From the NCBI GenBank assembly GCA_910577565.1, contig CAJTNJ010000010.1, positions 1-45,480 of the forward strand: a stretch of 45,480 nucleotides of DNA, written 5' to 3'. How positions within the stretch are numbered: position 1 is the first letter of the stretch; each line of letters opens with the position of its first letter. A program made the position numbers and the translations under genes. Source of the DNA: an uncultured Oscillospiraceae bacterium. GTDB lineage: Bacteria > Bacillota > Clostridia > Oscillospirales > Ruminococcaceae. The notes beneath the pieces are model-generated. The model saw nothing but the letters and a program-made list of their open reading frames with translations, did not search any database and was not told the origin of the DNA. Positions 17,624 to 25,018 of this stretch are shown here, in pieces.

Positions 17624-17657
17624 TTAATCCATCCCCAGCTTAAATTTAACAACTTAA

Positions 17658-18899
17658 TTAAGTGCGATATTCGCCATTAATTTTTACATAATCATGCGTT
17701 AGATCACACCCCCAAGACATCGCTGTAAAATTGCCGTTATGTAAATCAACTATAATTTTAATCTCATCACCATTTAAAATAAACTGAGCTGCTTCTTCTG
17801 AAAAATCAACTCCCATACCATTTTTGCAAACCATAACATCTTTTGTTCTGCTCGCAAGCTGAACGCTTATCTTTGATACGTCAAAGTCACCCTCGGCATA
17901 TCCAATTGCACATAAAATTCTGCCCCAGTTTGCATCTTCACCATAAATTGCTGCTTTTAAAAGCATAGATGAAATAACAGATTTGGCAATATTTTGAGCT
18001 GTCTTTTCGCTGGGCGCGTGTTTTACTTTGCACTCAATGAGTTTAGTTGCACCCTCACCATCAGCAGCAAGTTCTCTTGAAATTCTGCGCATTACAACAT
18101 AAAGTGCACTAACAAAAGTGTTATAATCATCATCTTCTGATTCTATTTTATCATTCCCGGAAGTTTCATTAGTCATTATAACGACCATATCATTCGTAGA
18201 TGTATCGCCATCAATGCTTATCATATTAAATGTGCGATCGGTGACATATCTTAGAGCCTTTTGCAACAAACTTTGAGAAATAGCTACATCAGATGTAATA
18301 AAACAAAGCATTGTCCCCATGTTGGGATTAATCATCCCTGTGCCTTTGCCTATAATTCCCAAATGACAAGTTTTTCCACCCAAGTTGAATTCTATTGCAT
18401 ATTCTTTTTCTCTTGTGTCCGTTGTCATTATAGCATTTGCAGCATTGTGTGAACCACTGTAACTTAAGCTATCACAAAGTTCTTGTATATGATTTTTTAT
18501 CGGTTCAATCGGAAGCGTCTCACCAATAACTCCTGTTGATGCAACAATCACTTTTTCTTTATTGATATGAAGTTGTTCAGCCGCAAGCTCGCACATAGCG
18601 CTAGCCTTTTCTATGCCATCGGCATTGCAGGTGTTTGCATTACCGCTGTTTACAATGACTGCATTCACTTTAAAATCACTCTTTTTTAAATGATCTTGCG
18701 TAACATAAATAGGTGCGCCTTTAACTTTATTTTTTGTATAAACAGCAGCTGTAATACATGGAATTTTTGAATAAATCAAAGCCAAATCTTTCTTTGAACG
18801 GTTCGGCCTTATTCCGCAGTTAATACCCGCCGCTTCAAATCCGCAAACAGCACAAACTCCTCCATGTATAGCTTCATAGTCCTTGAAATTAGTATCCAT
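17658..18899 (-). CDS. argJ: Bifunctional ornithine acetyltransferase/N-acetylglutamate synthase
   Basis: ArgJ moves the acetyl group from acetylornithine to glutamate and so closes the acetyl cycle. The 413-residue precursor cuts itself before the threonine in EGATKLIECKV (about residue 193), giving alpha and beta chains; that motif is intact. Other marks are VNSGNANTCN, STGVIGETLP, GMINPNMGTMLCFITSD and GEDANWGRI. ATG 18899 follows AAAGGAAA; the frame is open six codons further up, without a site. Because no argA or argE is near, ArgJ may be bifunctional, as usual in Firmicutes. It begins 18 bases after argC ends. Confidence 0.95.
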   Translation of the reverse strand: MDTNFKDYEAIHGGVCAVCGFEAAGINCGIRPNRSKKDLALIYSKIPCITAAVYTKNKVKGAPIYVTQDHLKKSDFKVNAVIVNSGNANTCNADGIEKASAMCELAAEQLHINKEKVIVASTGVIGETLPIEPIKNHIQELCDSLSYSGSHNAANAIMTTDTREKEYAIEFNLGGKTCHLGIIGKGTGMINPNMGTMLCFITSDVAISQSLLQKALRYVTDRTFNMISIDGDTSTNDMVVIMTNETSGNDKIESEDDDYNTFVSALYVVMRRISRELAADGEGATKLIECKVKHAPSEKTAQNIAKSVISSMLLKAAIYGEDANWGRILCAIGYAEGDFDVSKISVQLASRTKDVMVCKNGMGVDFSEEAAQFILNGDEIKIIVDLHNGNFTAMSWGCDLTHDYVKINGEYRT

Positions 18900-18917
18900 T
18901 AAAAACTTTCCTTTCAA

Positions 18918-19958
18918 CTAAAATGCCGGCGGTATCAAATTTAAGCCTTCATCCTCGTCAAAACCCAACATTAAATTCATATTTTGTATTGCTTGTCCCG
19001 CCGCACCTTTTACAGTATTATCTATGGCTGAACAAATTATAAGCCGGTTGTTTATTTTGTCTAAATGAAGCGATACGTCGCAATAATTTGAATATTTAAC
19101 GTTTTTAATTGAAGCCGATGAACCAACTGGCAAAACTCTGACAAATTTACAATCGCTGTAAAAATCAACATAAATTTTATATACATCCAAAAGACCACTG
19201 CATTTTTTGAGTTTGACATAAATTGTCGAAAGTATGCCTCTATTTATTGGGATTAGGTGAGGCACAAAAGTTACATTTATTTTTTTGCCTGCTATATTAC
19301 TTAAAGTTTGTTCAATTTCCGGAGTGTGTCTGTGTTGTGCTATTTTGTAGGCAGAAAAATTCGAATTGCACTCTGGAAAGTGAGTAGTGATGGATAAGCC
19401 TCGGCCTGCTCCCGTAACTCCCGATTTGCTGTCAATTATAATGTCGCCATCAAACAATTTGTTTTTTAATATTGGTGCAATTCCAAGGCATATGCTTGTC
19501 GGATAGCATCCGGGATTTCCAATTATGCTCTTGCCGGTTAAAAGATCTTTGTGCAGCTCTGGAATTGAATATACACTGTCATCATGCAGTTCTTTGTCAT
19601 TATATTCAAGGTTGTACCAGTTTTTATAGTCTTTTTCATCTTTAAGCCTAAAATCTGCTCCAAGATCGATAAGCTTTTTACCTTTATCAACACACTGACT
19701 TGCAATCGGCTCACTAAACCCGCTTGGCAGTGATGAAAAAACTATGTCAGATGAATCTATAACAGTGTCGTTATCGCAAAGCAAAGAGCTAAAAATTTCA
19801 CGGAAATTTGGATATATGTCCTGAATATTTTCACCTTCATAAGACTTAGAACTTATAGCTGCTACTTTAACCTTGCTATGACTCAGCAAAAGCCGCAAAA
19901 GTTCCACTCCTGCATATCCTGTAGCTCCTATTATGCCTACATTAACTTTTTCTTCCAA
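18918..19958 (-). CDS. argC: N-acetyl-gamma-glutamyl-phosphate reductase
   Basis: Reduces N-acetylglutamyl phosphate with NADPH, the third arginine step. The 346 residues carry VGIIGATGYAGVELLRLL (nucleotide-binding loop, about residues 7-24), the catalytic cysteine in GNPGCYPTS (about 143-151), SGVTGAGRG, and the histidine-bearing HRHTPEIEQ block. The only in-frame start near the N-terminus is TTG 19958; a GGGCGGGTG stretch lies about 11 bases upstream, somewhat far. First gene of the arginine operon, with a promoter at 20017-20045 over which an inverted repeat lies. Confidence 0.95.
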   Translation of the reverse strand: MEEKVNVGIIGATGYAGVELLRLLLSHSKVKVAAISSKSYEGENIQDIYPNFREIFSSLLCDNDTVIDSSDIVFSSLPSGFSEPIASQCVDKGKKLIDLGADFRLKDEKDYKNWYNLEYNDKELHDDSVYSIPELHKDLLTGKSIIGNPGCYPTSICLGIAPILKNKLFDGDIIIDSKSGVTGAGRGLSITTHFPECNSNFSAYKIAQHRHTPEIEQTLSNIAGKKINVTFVPHLIPINRGILSTIYVKLKKCSGLLDVYKIYVDFYSDCKFVRVLPVGSSASIKNVKYSNYCDVSLHLDKINNRLIICSAIDNTVKGAAGQAIQNMNLMLGFDEDEGLNLIPPAF

Positions 19959-19992
19959 AGTTTTATATACACCCGCCCTTATTTTAAATGTC

Positions 19993-20025
19993 GTTTATAA
20001 TTTTTGCACTTTTTTAATTATAAAC
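19993..20025. promoter_or_regulatory. Inverted repeat over the argC -10 box
   Basis: Two perfect 10-base arms (GTTTATAATT at 19993-20002 and AATTATAAAC at 20016-20025) are spaced by 13 bases. The right arm covers the -10 box of the argC promoter. The position suits a repressor operator (an ArgR/AhrC-type protein is the natural candidate), but the bases do not match the classic ARG box closely. Confidence 0.45.
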
Positions 20026-20045
20026 TCTTTGCAATCAAAAGACAA
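20017..20045 (-). promoter_or_regulatory. Promoter of the arginine operon
   Basis: On the minus strand: TTGTCT (20045-20040), 17-base spacer, TATAAT (20022-20017). About 60 bases to the argC start. Confidence 0.65.
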
Positions 20046-20079
20046 GCTAAAACTGAGCAATCATTAATTTTTTGTATGT

Positions 20080-20103
20080 TTATACAATATTATCGTTGTA
20101 TAA
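20080..20103. repeat. Inverted repeat upstream of argC promoter
   Basis: TTATACAA (20080-20087) and TTGTATAA (20096-20103) form perfect 8-base arms, 8 bases apart, 35 bases upstream of the argC -35 box. Possible regulator site; role unknown. Confidence 0.4.
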
Positions 20104-20117
20104 TGCATAAATATACA

Positions 20118-20139
20118 GCCAACAGACTAATCTGATGGC
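20118..20139 (-). terminator. Hairpin after the small gene at 20157
   Basis: A 9-base stem with one A-A mismatch (GCCA-CAGA with TCTG-TGGC) and a 4-base loop. It lies just downstream of the minus-strand small gene; only a weak T tract follows. Confidence 0.5.
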
Positions 20140-20156
20140 CGTAACAAATTAAATAG

Positions 20157-20348
20157 CTATTTAATTATGCTAGCTAGATCTTGCATAGCGACGCCTATTG
20201 ATTTAACAGCATGCTCTGCTTTCTTTTTTGAAGCTTTATAGCATCTTGTTTTATTTTTTTGCATATTTTTACCTGCTGCAATTGCCGCTGCCGCTGTAAC
20301 ACAGCCGGTTGCAAGGCATACCATTGCTCCTTTTGCAATAGCATTCAT
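20157..20348 (-). CDS. Small protein with one hydrophobic segment
   Basis: A 63-residue protein. The start ATG 20348 lies nine bases after AAGGAG; ATG 20357 would touch the ribosome site. Residues 5-26 form an alanine- and glycine-rich hydrophobic helix (GAMVCLATGCVTAAAAIAAG), followed by a strongly basic stretch (KNKTRCYKASKKKAEH) and a C-terminal amphipathic helix. Comparable short proteins with the IAKG start occur in Clostridia, but no function is known. It may lie in the membrane. It is divergent from potA and transcribed alone. Confidence 0.7.
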   Translation of the reverse strand: MNAIAKGAMVCLATGCVTAAAAIAAGKNMQKNKTRCYKASKKKAEHAVKSIGVAMQDLASIIK

Positions 20349-20357
20349 TTTATCCAT

Positions 20358-20593
20358 CTCCTTGTCTTTAAATAAATTAGATTTACTGTCGAACTTTTTT
20401 GTTCTAAAGCGCTTCCATATTTATTGTTCCCGCTTTATATTATAAATGAGTGAATAAATTTTCCATGTTAATTTTTAAAAATATAAAAATTTTAAATCAC
20501 TCCTATTTATATCTATTCACATAACGCCAAAAATGATTTTTCATTTAACAAAATTATATTATATTAATATTCACATAAATTTCGCTAAAAATC
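20358..20593. other. Divergent intergenic region upstream of potA
   Basis: No coding sequence seen. A sequence near 20411 (AAAGCGCTTCC) loosely resembles a catabolite-control site but misses three consensus bases. Confidence 0.5.
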
Positions 20594-20622
20594 TTGACAA
20601 TTAAACCCATTAAAACTAAAAT
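20594..20622 (+). promoter_or_regulatory. Sigma-A promoter of potABCD
   Basis: TTGACA (20594-20599), 17-base spacer, TAAAAT (20617-20622). The leader to potA ATG 20709 is about 80 bases; AAAGGG serves as ribosome site. Confidence 0.8.
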
Positions 20623-20708
20623 ATAAAGGGCTTATAATGCAGCATATAATTAATATTTTTGCTGATTTGAATTAATTAATTTAAGTCAATCTATCAAAGG
20701 GAAAATTT

Positions 20709-22097
20709 ATGAAAAAAAATAATTATATAATCGAACTAAAAAATATCTCTATTTCCTTTGACGGGGAAACAATCTTAGAAAATTTAAACCTTTCAATCAA
20801 AGACAGGGAATTTATCACCTTTTTAGGACCGTCAGGATGCGGAAAAACAACAATACTTAGAACAATTGCCGGTTTTTTAACACCAGATTCCGGCGATATC
20901 TATTTCGACGGCGAAAATATAAGCAAGTTGCCGCCTCACAAAAGAAATATCAATACCGTTTTCCAAAGATATGCACTTTTTCCACACCTAAACGTTTTTG
21001 AAAATATCGCTTTTGGCCTTAAAATTCAAAACTTGCCTAAAGATGAGATAAAGTCACGTGTAGAGCGGCTTTTAAAGGTTGTTAATTTGCAAGGTTATGA
21101 AAAGCGCAAACCTTCTCAACTTTCAGGCGGACAACAACAACGTGTAGCGATTGCGAGAGCTCTTGTCAACCGTCCAAAAGTGCTTTTGCTTGACGAACCT
21201 CTCGCAGCACTTGATTTAAAACTTAGAAAAGAAATGCAACTCGAACTAAAAGAGATGCAACAAAAACTAAATACTACCTTTATATATGTTACTCATGACC
21301 AAGAAGAAGCTTTGACTATGAGCGATACTGTTATTGTAATGAATGAGGGTGAAATCCAGCAGATAGGTACGCCACAAAACATATATAATGAACCCAAAAA
21401 TGCTTTTGTTGCTGACTTTATCGGTCAAAGCAACATATTAAATGGCAAAATGCTTAAGGACTATAAGGTCAACTTTGCTGGCGGTATTTTTGATTGCGTT
21501 GATAAGGGTTTTAAGACAAATCAACCTGTTGATGTTGTGATAAGACCGGAAGATTTGCATATTGTTCCAAAAGAAGAAGCAAAATTTATGGGAATAATAG
21601 ATTCCATTGTCTTTAAAGGAGTGCACTATGAAATAGAAGTCTTTGCTCAAAATATGTACTTGCTTGTTCACACAACAAAATATTATGAAAAAGGTTCAAT
21701 GGTAGGACTTAACTTTGAACCTGACGATATTCATATTATGGCTAAGTTGTTTGAACAAACAACAAATATAATTCCTGCAGAGATTATACAGAAAAACACC
21801 ATCTCATTTATGGGAATTGAGTTTATAAGAGAAAATTTAAATTTTGAAGTTGGTACAAAATTAAATCTTACTATAGCTCCAAATAGCATATCTTTAGTAT
21901 CAAGCGATCTTTCTGATATTGTTCTAACACTTGACTCTATTATTTATAAAGGTGCTTATAATGAAATGCTGTTTTATGTTGAAGATGAGTCATATAAAGA
22001 AAACTATATACTCGTGCATTCTGAAAATGAAGAAGAGGTCGGAACCGAACTTGGTCTTAAATTTGATTTTGAAAAGATAGAGGTAGCAAAAAGATGA
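20709..22097 (+). CDS. potA: Spermidine/putrescine ABC transporter ATPase, extended form
   Basis: The ATP-binding subunit that drives polyamine import. Walker A GPSGCGKT is at residues 40-47, the Q-loop is in VFQRYALFPH, the signature LSGGQQQRVAIARAL at about 137-151, Walker B VLLLDEPLAALD just after, and the switch histidine in VTHDQEEA. The C-terminal regulatory region starts near 240 with a TOBE-type fold (VVIRPEDLHIV). The protein has 462 residues where PotA usually has 350-380. The extra part repeats the TOBE pattern (TKLNLTIAPNSISLV and a final YILVHSENEE block, compared with YLLVHTTKYYE in the first). Stop overlaps the potB start by four bases. The specificity call rests on the whole potABCD set. 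Confidence 0.93.
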   Translation: MKKNNYIIELKNISISFDGETILENLNLSIKDREFITFLGPSGCGKTTILRTIAGFLTPDSGDIYFDGENISKLPPHKRNINTVFQRYALFPHLNVFENIAFGLKIQNLPKDEIKSRVERLLKVVNLQGYEKRKPSQLSGGQQQRVAIARALVNRPKVLLLDEPLAALDLKLRKEMQLELKEMQQKLNTTFIYVTHDQEEALTMSDTVIVMNEGEIQQIGTPQNIYNEPKNAFVADFIGQSNILNGKMLKDYKVNFAGGIFDCVDKGFKTNQPVDVVIRPEDLHIVPKEEAKFMGIIDSIVFKGVHYEIEVFAQNMYLLVHTTKYYEKGSMVGLNFEPDDIHIMAKLFEQTTNIIPAEIIQKNTISFMGIEFIRENLNFEVGTKLNLTIAPNSISLVSSDLSDIVLTLDSIIYKGAYNEMLFYVEDESYKENYILVHSENEEEVGTELGLKFDFEKIEVAKR

Positions 22098-22909
22098 ACA
22101 AAGGCTCTTTTAAATTTTTGCCCTATGGTTTTTGGATTATAGCGTTTACCATAATTCCTATTTTAATGATAACCTGGTTTGCATTCACAAATGAAAGCAG
22201 ACAGTTCACTTTTGACAACATCTTAAAAATTAAAAGTTACGCCGGCGTTTTGGTTCGATCACTTGTGTTTGCTTCCATATCAACTTTCATATGTTTGTTG
22301 ATTGCATATCCATTTGCATATTTCATGTCAAGAATATCAGAAAACGGACAAAAGATGTGCATAATTCTTATTATGCTGCCAATGTGGACTAATCTCTTGC
22401 TTAGAACATATTCATGGATGACACTTCTTGAAAACAATGGCCTTATAAATAATCTTTTGAAATTAATAGGCATTGGCCCTTTTAGAATGATTAATACACC
22501 ATGCGCTGTAATTCTTGGCATGGTTTATGATTTTTTGCCGTTTATGATACTTCCCATATACACCATAATGACAAAAATAGATAAAAGTTTAATTGAAGCA
22601 GGCAATGATCTCGGTGCAAACAGCATGCAAACACTTAGACGAATTATCTTACCTCTATCAATCCCTGGTGTGCTTTCGGGAGTTTCAATGGTGTTTGTTC
22701 CGGCTGTTTCTACATTTGTTATATCGCGACTTCTTGGCGGCGGTTCAAATGTGCTGATAGGTGACCTTATAGAATCGCAGTTTGTTGGATCTGCTTATAA
22801 CCCGTGGTTTGGTTCCGCACTTTCATGGGTGCTTATGGTGGTTATGCTTGTTATTATGGCAATCACCCGCAAATTTGACAAAAATGAAACGGCAGGGCTT
22901 TTGCTATGA
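22094..22909 (+). CDS. potB: Spermidine/putrescine ABC transporter permease PotB
   Basis: A 271-residue inner-membrane permease with six predicted helices (first at about residues 12-32). The EAA loop that meets the ATPase reads EAGNDLGANSMQTLRRIILPLSIPG (shown here only in outline: EAGNDLGA, then LP-L-x-x-PG). Typical PotB blocks are PMWTNLLLRTYSW and YDFLPFMILPIY. It overlaps potA and potC by four bases each (ATGA), so translation is coupled. Confidence 0.93.
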   Translation: MNKGSFKFLPYGFWIIAFTIIPILMITWFAFTNESRQFTFDNILKIKSYAGVLVRSLVFASISTFICLLIAYPFAYFMSRISENGQKMCIILIMLPMWTNLLLRTYSWMTLLENNGLINNLLKLIGIGPFRMINTPCAVILGMVYDFLPFMILPIYTIMTKIDKSLIEAGNDLGANSMQTLRRIILPLSIPGVLSGVSMVFVPAVSTFVISRLLGGGSNVLIGDLIESQFVGSAYNPWFGSALSWVLMVVMLVIMAITRKFDKNETAGLLL

Positions 22910-23727
22910 AACATAAATCTAAACTGAACCTATATTTGGGAATTGTAATATTATTTTTATATCTTCCAATATTTGTTTTGATAGTTTTTGCATTTAACTC
23001 AACAAAATCAAGAACCGTTTTTAGCGGATTCACCATTCAATGGTTTGCCGAGTTGTTTAAAGACAGTTTGATTATTAACGCACTTTTTAATTCGCTCATT
23101 TTAGCTGTGCTTTCCTCAATCATTGCAACTGTTATCGGGACTGCGGCTGCTTTGCAAATATTAAAAGTGAAAAAAATCAAACAATCAATAATTATGAATT
23201 TAAATTTTGTTTCAGTGATTAACTCAGAAGTGGTAATGGGAGTATCACTAATGATGCTGTTTGTTTTTGTGTTAAACATAATAGGCGGTGAGCTTGGGTT
23301 TATTACGGTTTTAATAGCTCATATAACATTTATTATACCATATGTTGTGCTCACAATGCTGCCAAAAATCAGGCAGATAGATCCAAACATTTTAGATGCC
23401 GCTTTAGATCTCGGCTGCACACCCAGCAGAGCCTTTTTCAAAGTTATTCTGCCACAAATTATGCCTGGCATTGCAAGTTCTTTAATTATGGGATTTTCTT
23501 TATCATTTGACGATTTTGCTGTCAGTTATTTTACAACGGGTAGTTCTTTCCAAACACTTCCTGTGCTCATTTATTCCATGACACGAAAACGCATAACGCC
23601 AAAAATTAATGCACTTTTTACTTTAATATTTGTGCTCGTGTTTATAATGCTGATCGTTATGAACATCTTGGACATTCGTTCAGAAAAAAACAAAAAGAAA
23701 AAATCAGCAAAAATAATTAATGATTAG
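22906..23727 (+). CDS. potC: Spermidine/putrescine ABC transporter permease PotC
   Basis: A 273-residue permease, partner of PotB in the membrane pore. It has an N-terminal helix (LGIVILFLYLPIFVLIVFAF), a FSGFTIQWFAELF segment typical of PotC, an EAA-like loop (DAALDLGCTPSRAFFKVILPQIMPG in outline) and GFSLSFDDFAVSYF near the C-terminus. The tail is basic (KKKK region). Start ATG 22906 overlaps the potB stop. Confidence 0.93.
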   Translation: MKHKSKLNLYLGIVILFLYLPIFVLIVFAFNSTKSRTVFSGFTIQWFAELFKDSLIINALFNSLILAVLSSIIATVIGTAAALQILKVKKIKQSIIMNLNFVSVINSEVVMGVSLMMLFVFVLNIIGGELGFITVLIAHITFIIPYVVLTMLPKIRQIDPNILDAALDLGCTPSRAFFKVILPQIMPGIASSLIMGFSLSFDDFAVSYFTTGSSFQTLPVLIYSMTRKRITPKINALFTLIFVLVFIMLIVMNILDIRSEKNKKKKSAKIIND

Positions 23728-23764
23728 TTGCTACTAAAATTTTGAAGATGATATCGGAGGTAAA

Positions 23765-24865
23765 ATGAAAAAATTAATTTCTGTTATTCTATTCATTTCA
23801 ATAATAGTTGGATGTTTAGGGCAAACCGGTTGTGATAATGAAAAATATCCAAATGGTGAAATTAAAATATTCTGCTGGGGAGAATATATTGCAGACGGAA
23901 CTTTCGGATCTTTGGACGTTATAAATGAGTTTGAAAAAGAAACCAAAATAAGAGTCTCTGTCTTTTCAACTTTCGACTCTAACGAACAGATGTATGCAAA
24001 ACTAAAAAGCAACAGTGCAAGCTATGATATAATTATGCCATCAGACTATATGATATCACGCCTCATTGCCGAAGATATGATTCAAAAAATAAATATAAGT
24101 GAGATAACAAATTACAACCAGGTTATGGACAGATGTAAAGGCAGCGTATGTGGATATGACCCAACTGACGAGTATAGCGTACCATATTCTTGGGGGACAC
24201 TTGGTTTAGTCTATAATGGACCGTTAATTGAGCAACTAACAGGTCAAAGCGCGAACGAAATTGTAAAAGGCTGGGATGCTCTTTGGAACAAAAAGCTTGC
24301 TAAAGAAATGTTTATGTTCATAAATAGCCGCGACAGCTTTGGAATAGCTGAAAAATATTTAGGTTATTCTCTTAACACAACTAACGTATGCGAACTAAAA
24401 AATGCATATAACGCATTAAAAGAACAAAAGCCATTGGTTCAAGCATATATAATGGACGAAATATTTGATAAAATGGAAAATAACGAAGCTGCTATTGCTC
24501 CCGCCTATTCAGGCGATATTATTACAATGATGAATGAAAATGACAAGCTTTCATATTGTTTTCCCGAACAAGGCTCAAACATCTTTGTCGATGGAATCTG
24601 CATACCTAAAAATGCGAAAAACATACAAAATGCCCATAAATTTATAGATTTTCTATGCAAACCGAACATAGCCGCTGCAAACGCTCAGTATATATCATAC
24701 TCAACACCAAATGTCGGTGCTTGGGAAAAACTCGATGATAGCCTTAAATATAATAAAATCGCTTATCCACCTGATGAAATAATTAATAAGTGCGAAACTT
24801 ATATGTATCTTCCACCATCAGTAAACTCTTATATAGAATCGTCTTGGACTGAGATACGCAACTAA
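23765..24865 (+). CDS. potD: Spermidine/putrescine-binding lipoprotein PotD
   Basis: The extracellular polyamine-binding protein (366 residues). The signal peptide ends in a lipobox (IVGC, Cys17), so it is anchored as a lipoprotein; a second cysteine at 23 is less suited. The mature part has the PotD/PotF layout: IFCWGEYIADG, NEFEKETKIRVSVFSTFDSNEQMYAKL, YDIIMPSDYMI, VPYSWGTLGLVYN, and a C-terminal domain with GDIITMMNEND and DGICIPKNAKN. The aspartate and tryptophan rich site fits polyamines; spermidine or putrescine preference cannot be told. GGAGG precedes the ATG, 37 bases after potC. A terminator follows. Confidence 0.93.
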   Translation: MKKLISVILFISIIVGCLGQTGCDNEKYPNGEIKIFCWGEYIADGTFGSLDVINEFEKETKIRVSVFSTFDSNEQMYAKLKSNSASYDIIMPSDYMISRLIAEDMIQKINISEITNYNQVMDRCKGSVCGYDPTDEYSVPYSWGTLGLVYNGPLIEQLTGQSANEIVKGWDALWNKKLAKEMFMFINSRDSFGIAEKYLGYSLNTTNVCELKNAYNALKEQKPLVQAYIMDEIFDKMENNEAAIAPAYSGDIITMMNENDKLSYCFPEQGSNIFVDGICIPKNAKNIQNAHKFIDFLCKPNIAAANAQYISYSTPNVGAWEKLDDSLKYNKIAYPPDEIINKCETYMYLPPSVNSYIESSWTEIRN

Positions 24866-24935
24866 TTATATATATCAAAACCGTGAAATCACCAGGGCCT
24901 ATTTTAACATTAACCATATTTTAAAAGATGAAACA

Positions 24936-24980
24936 AATCAGCAATTTACTGTTTTCATGTTTTATTGCTGAATTTTTCAC
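24936..24980. terminator. Terminator between potD and sbcC
   Basis: A hairpin with TCAGCAAT and ATTGCTGA arms (24938-24945 and 24964-24971), and T-rich bases after it. A wider pairing (CCGTGAAAT near 24890 with ATTTTTCACTTGG near 24972) may enclose it. It sits between converging genes and may stop both. Confidence 0.6.
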
Positions 24981-25018
24981 TTGGTTTTCTATTTAACTGC
25001 CTTTTATATTTAAACTTG

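Noticed and set aside
20405..20425. Catabolite-control (cre-like) site upstream of the small gene
   Set aside because: Only the core AAGCGCTT fits; three consensus bases are missing.
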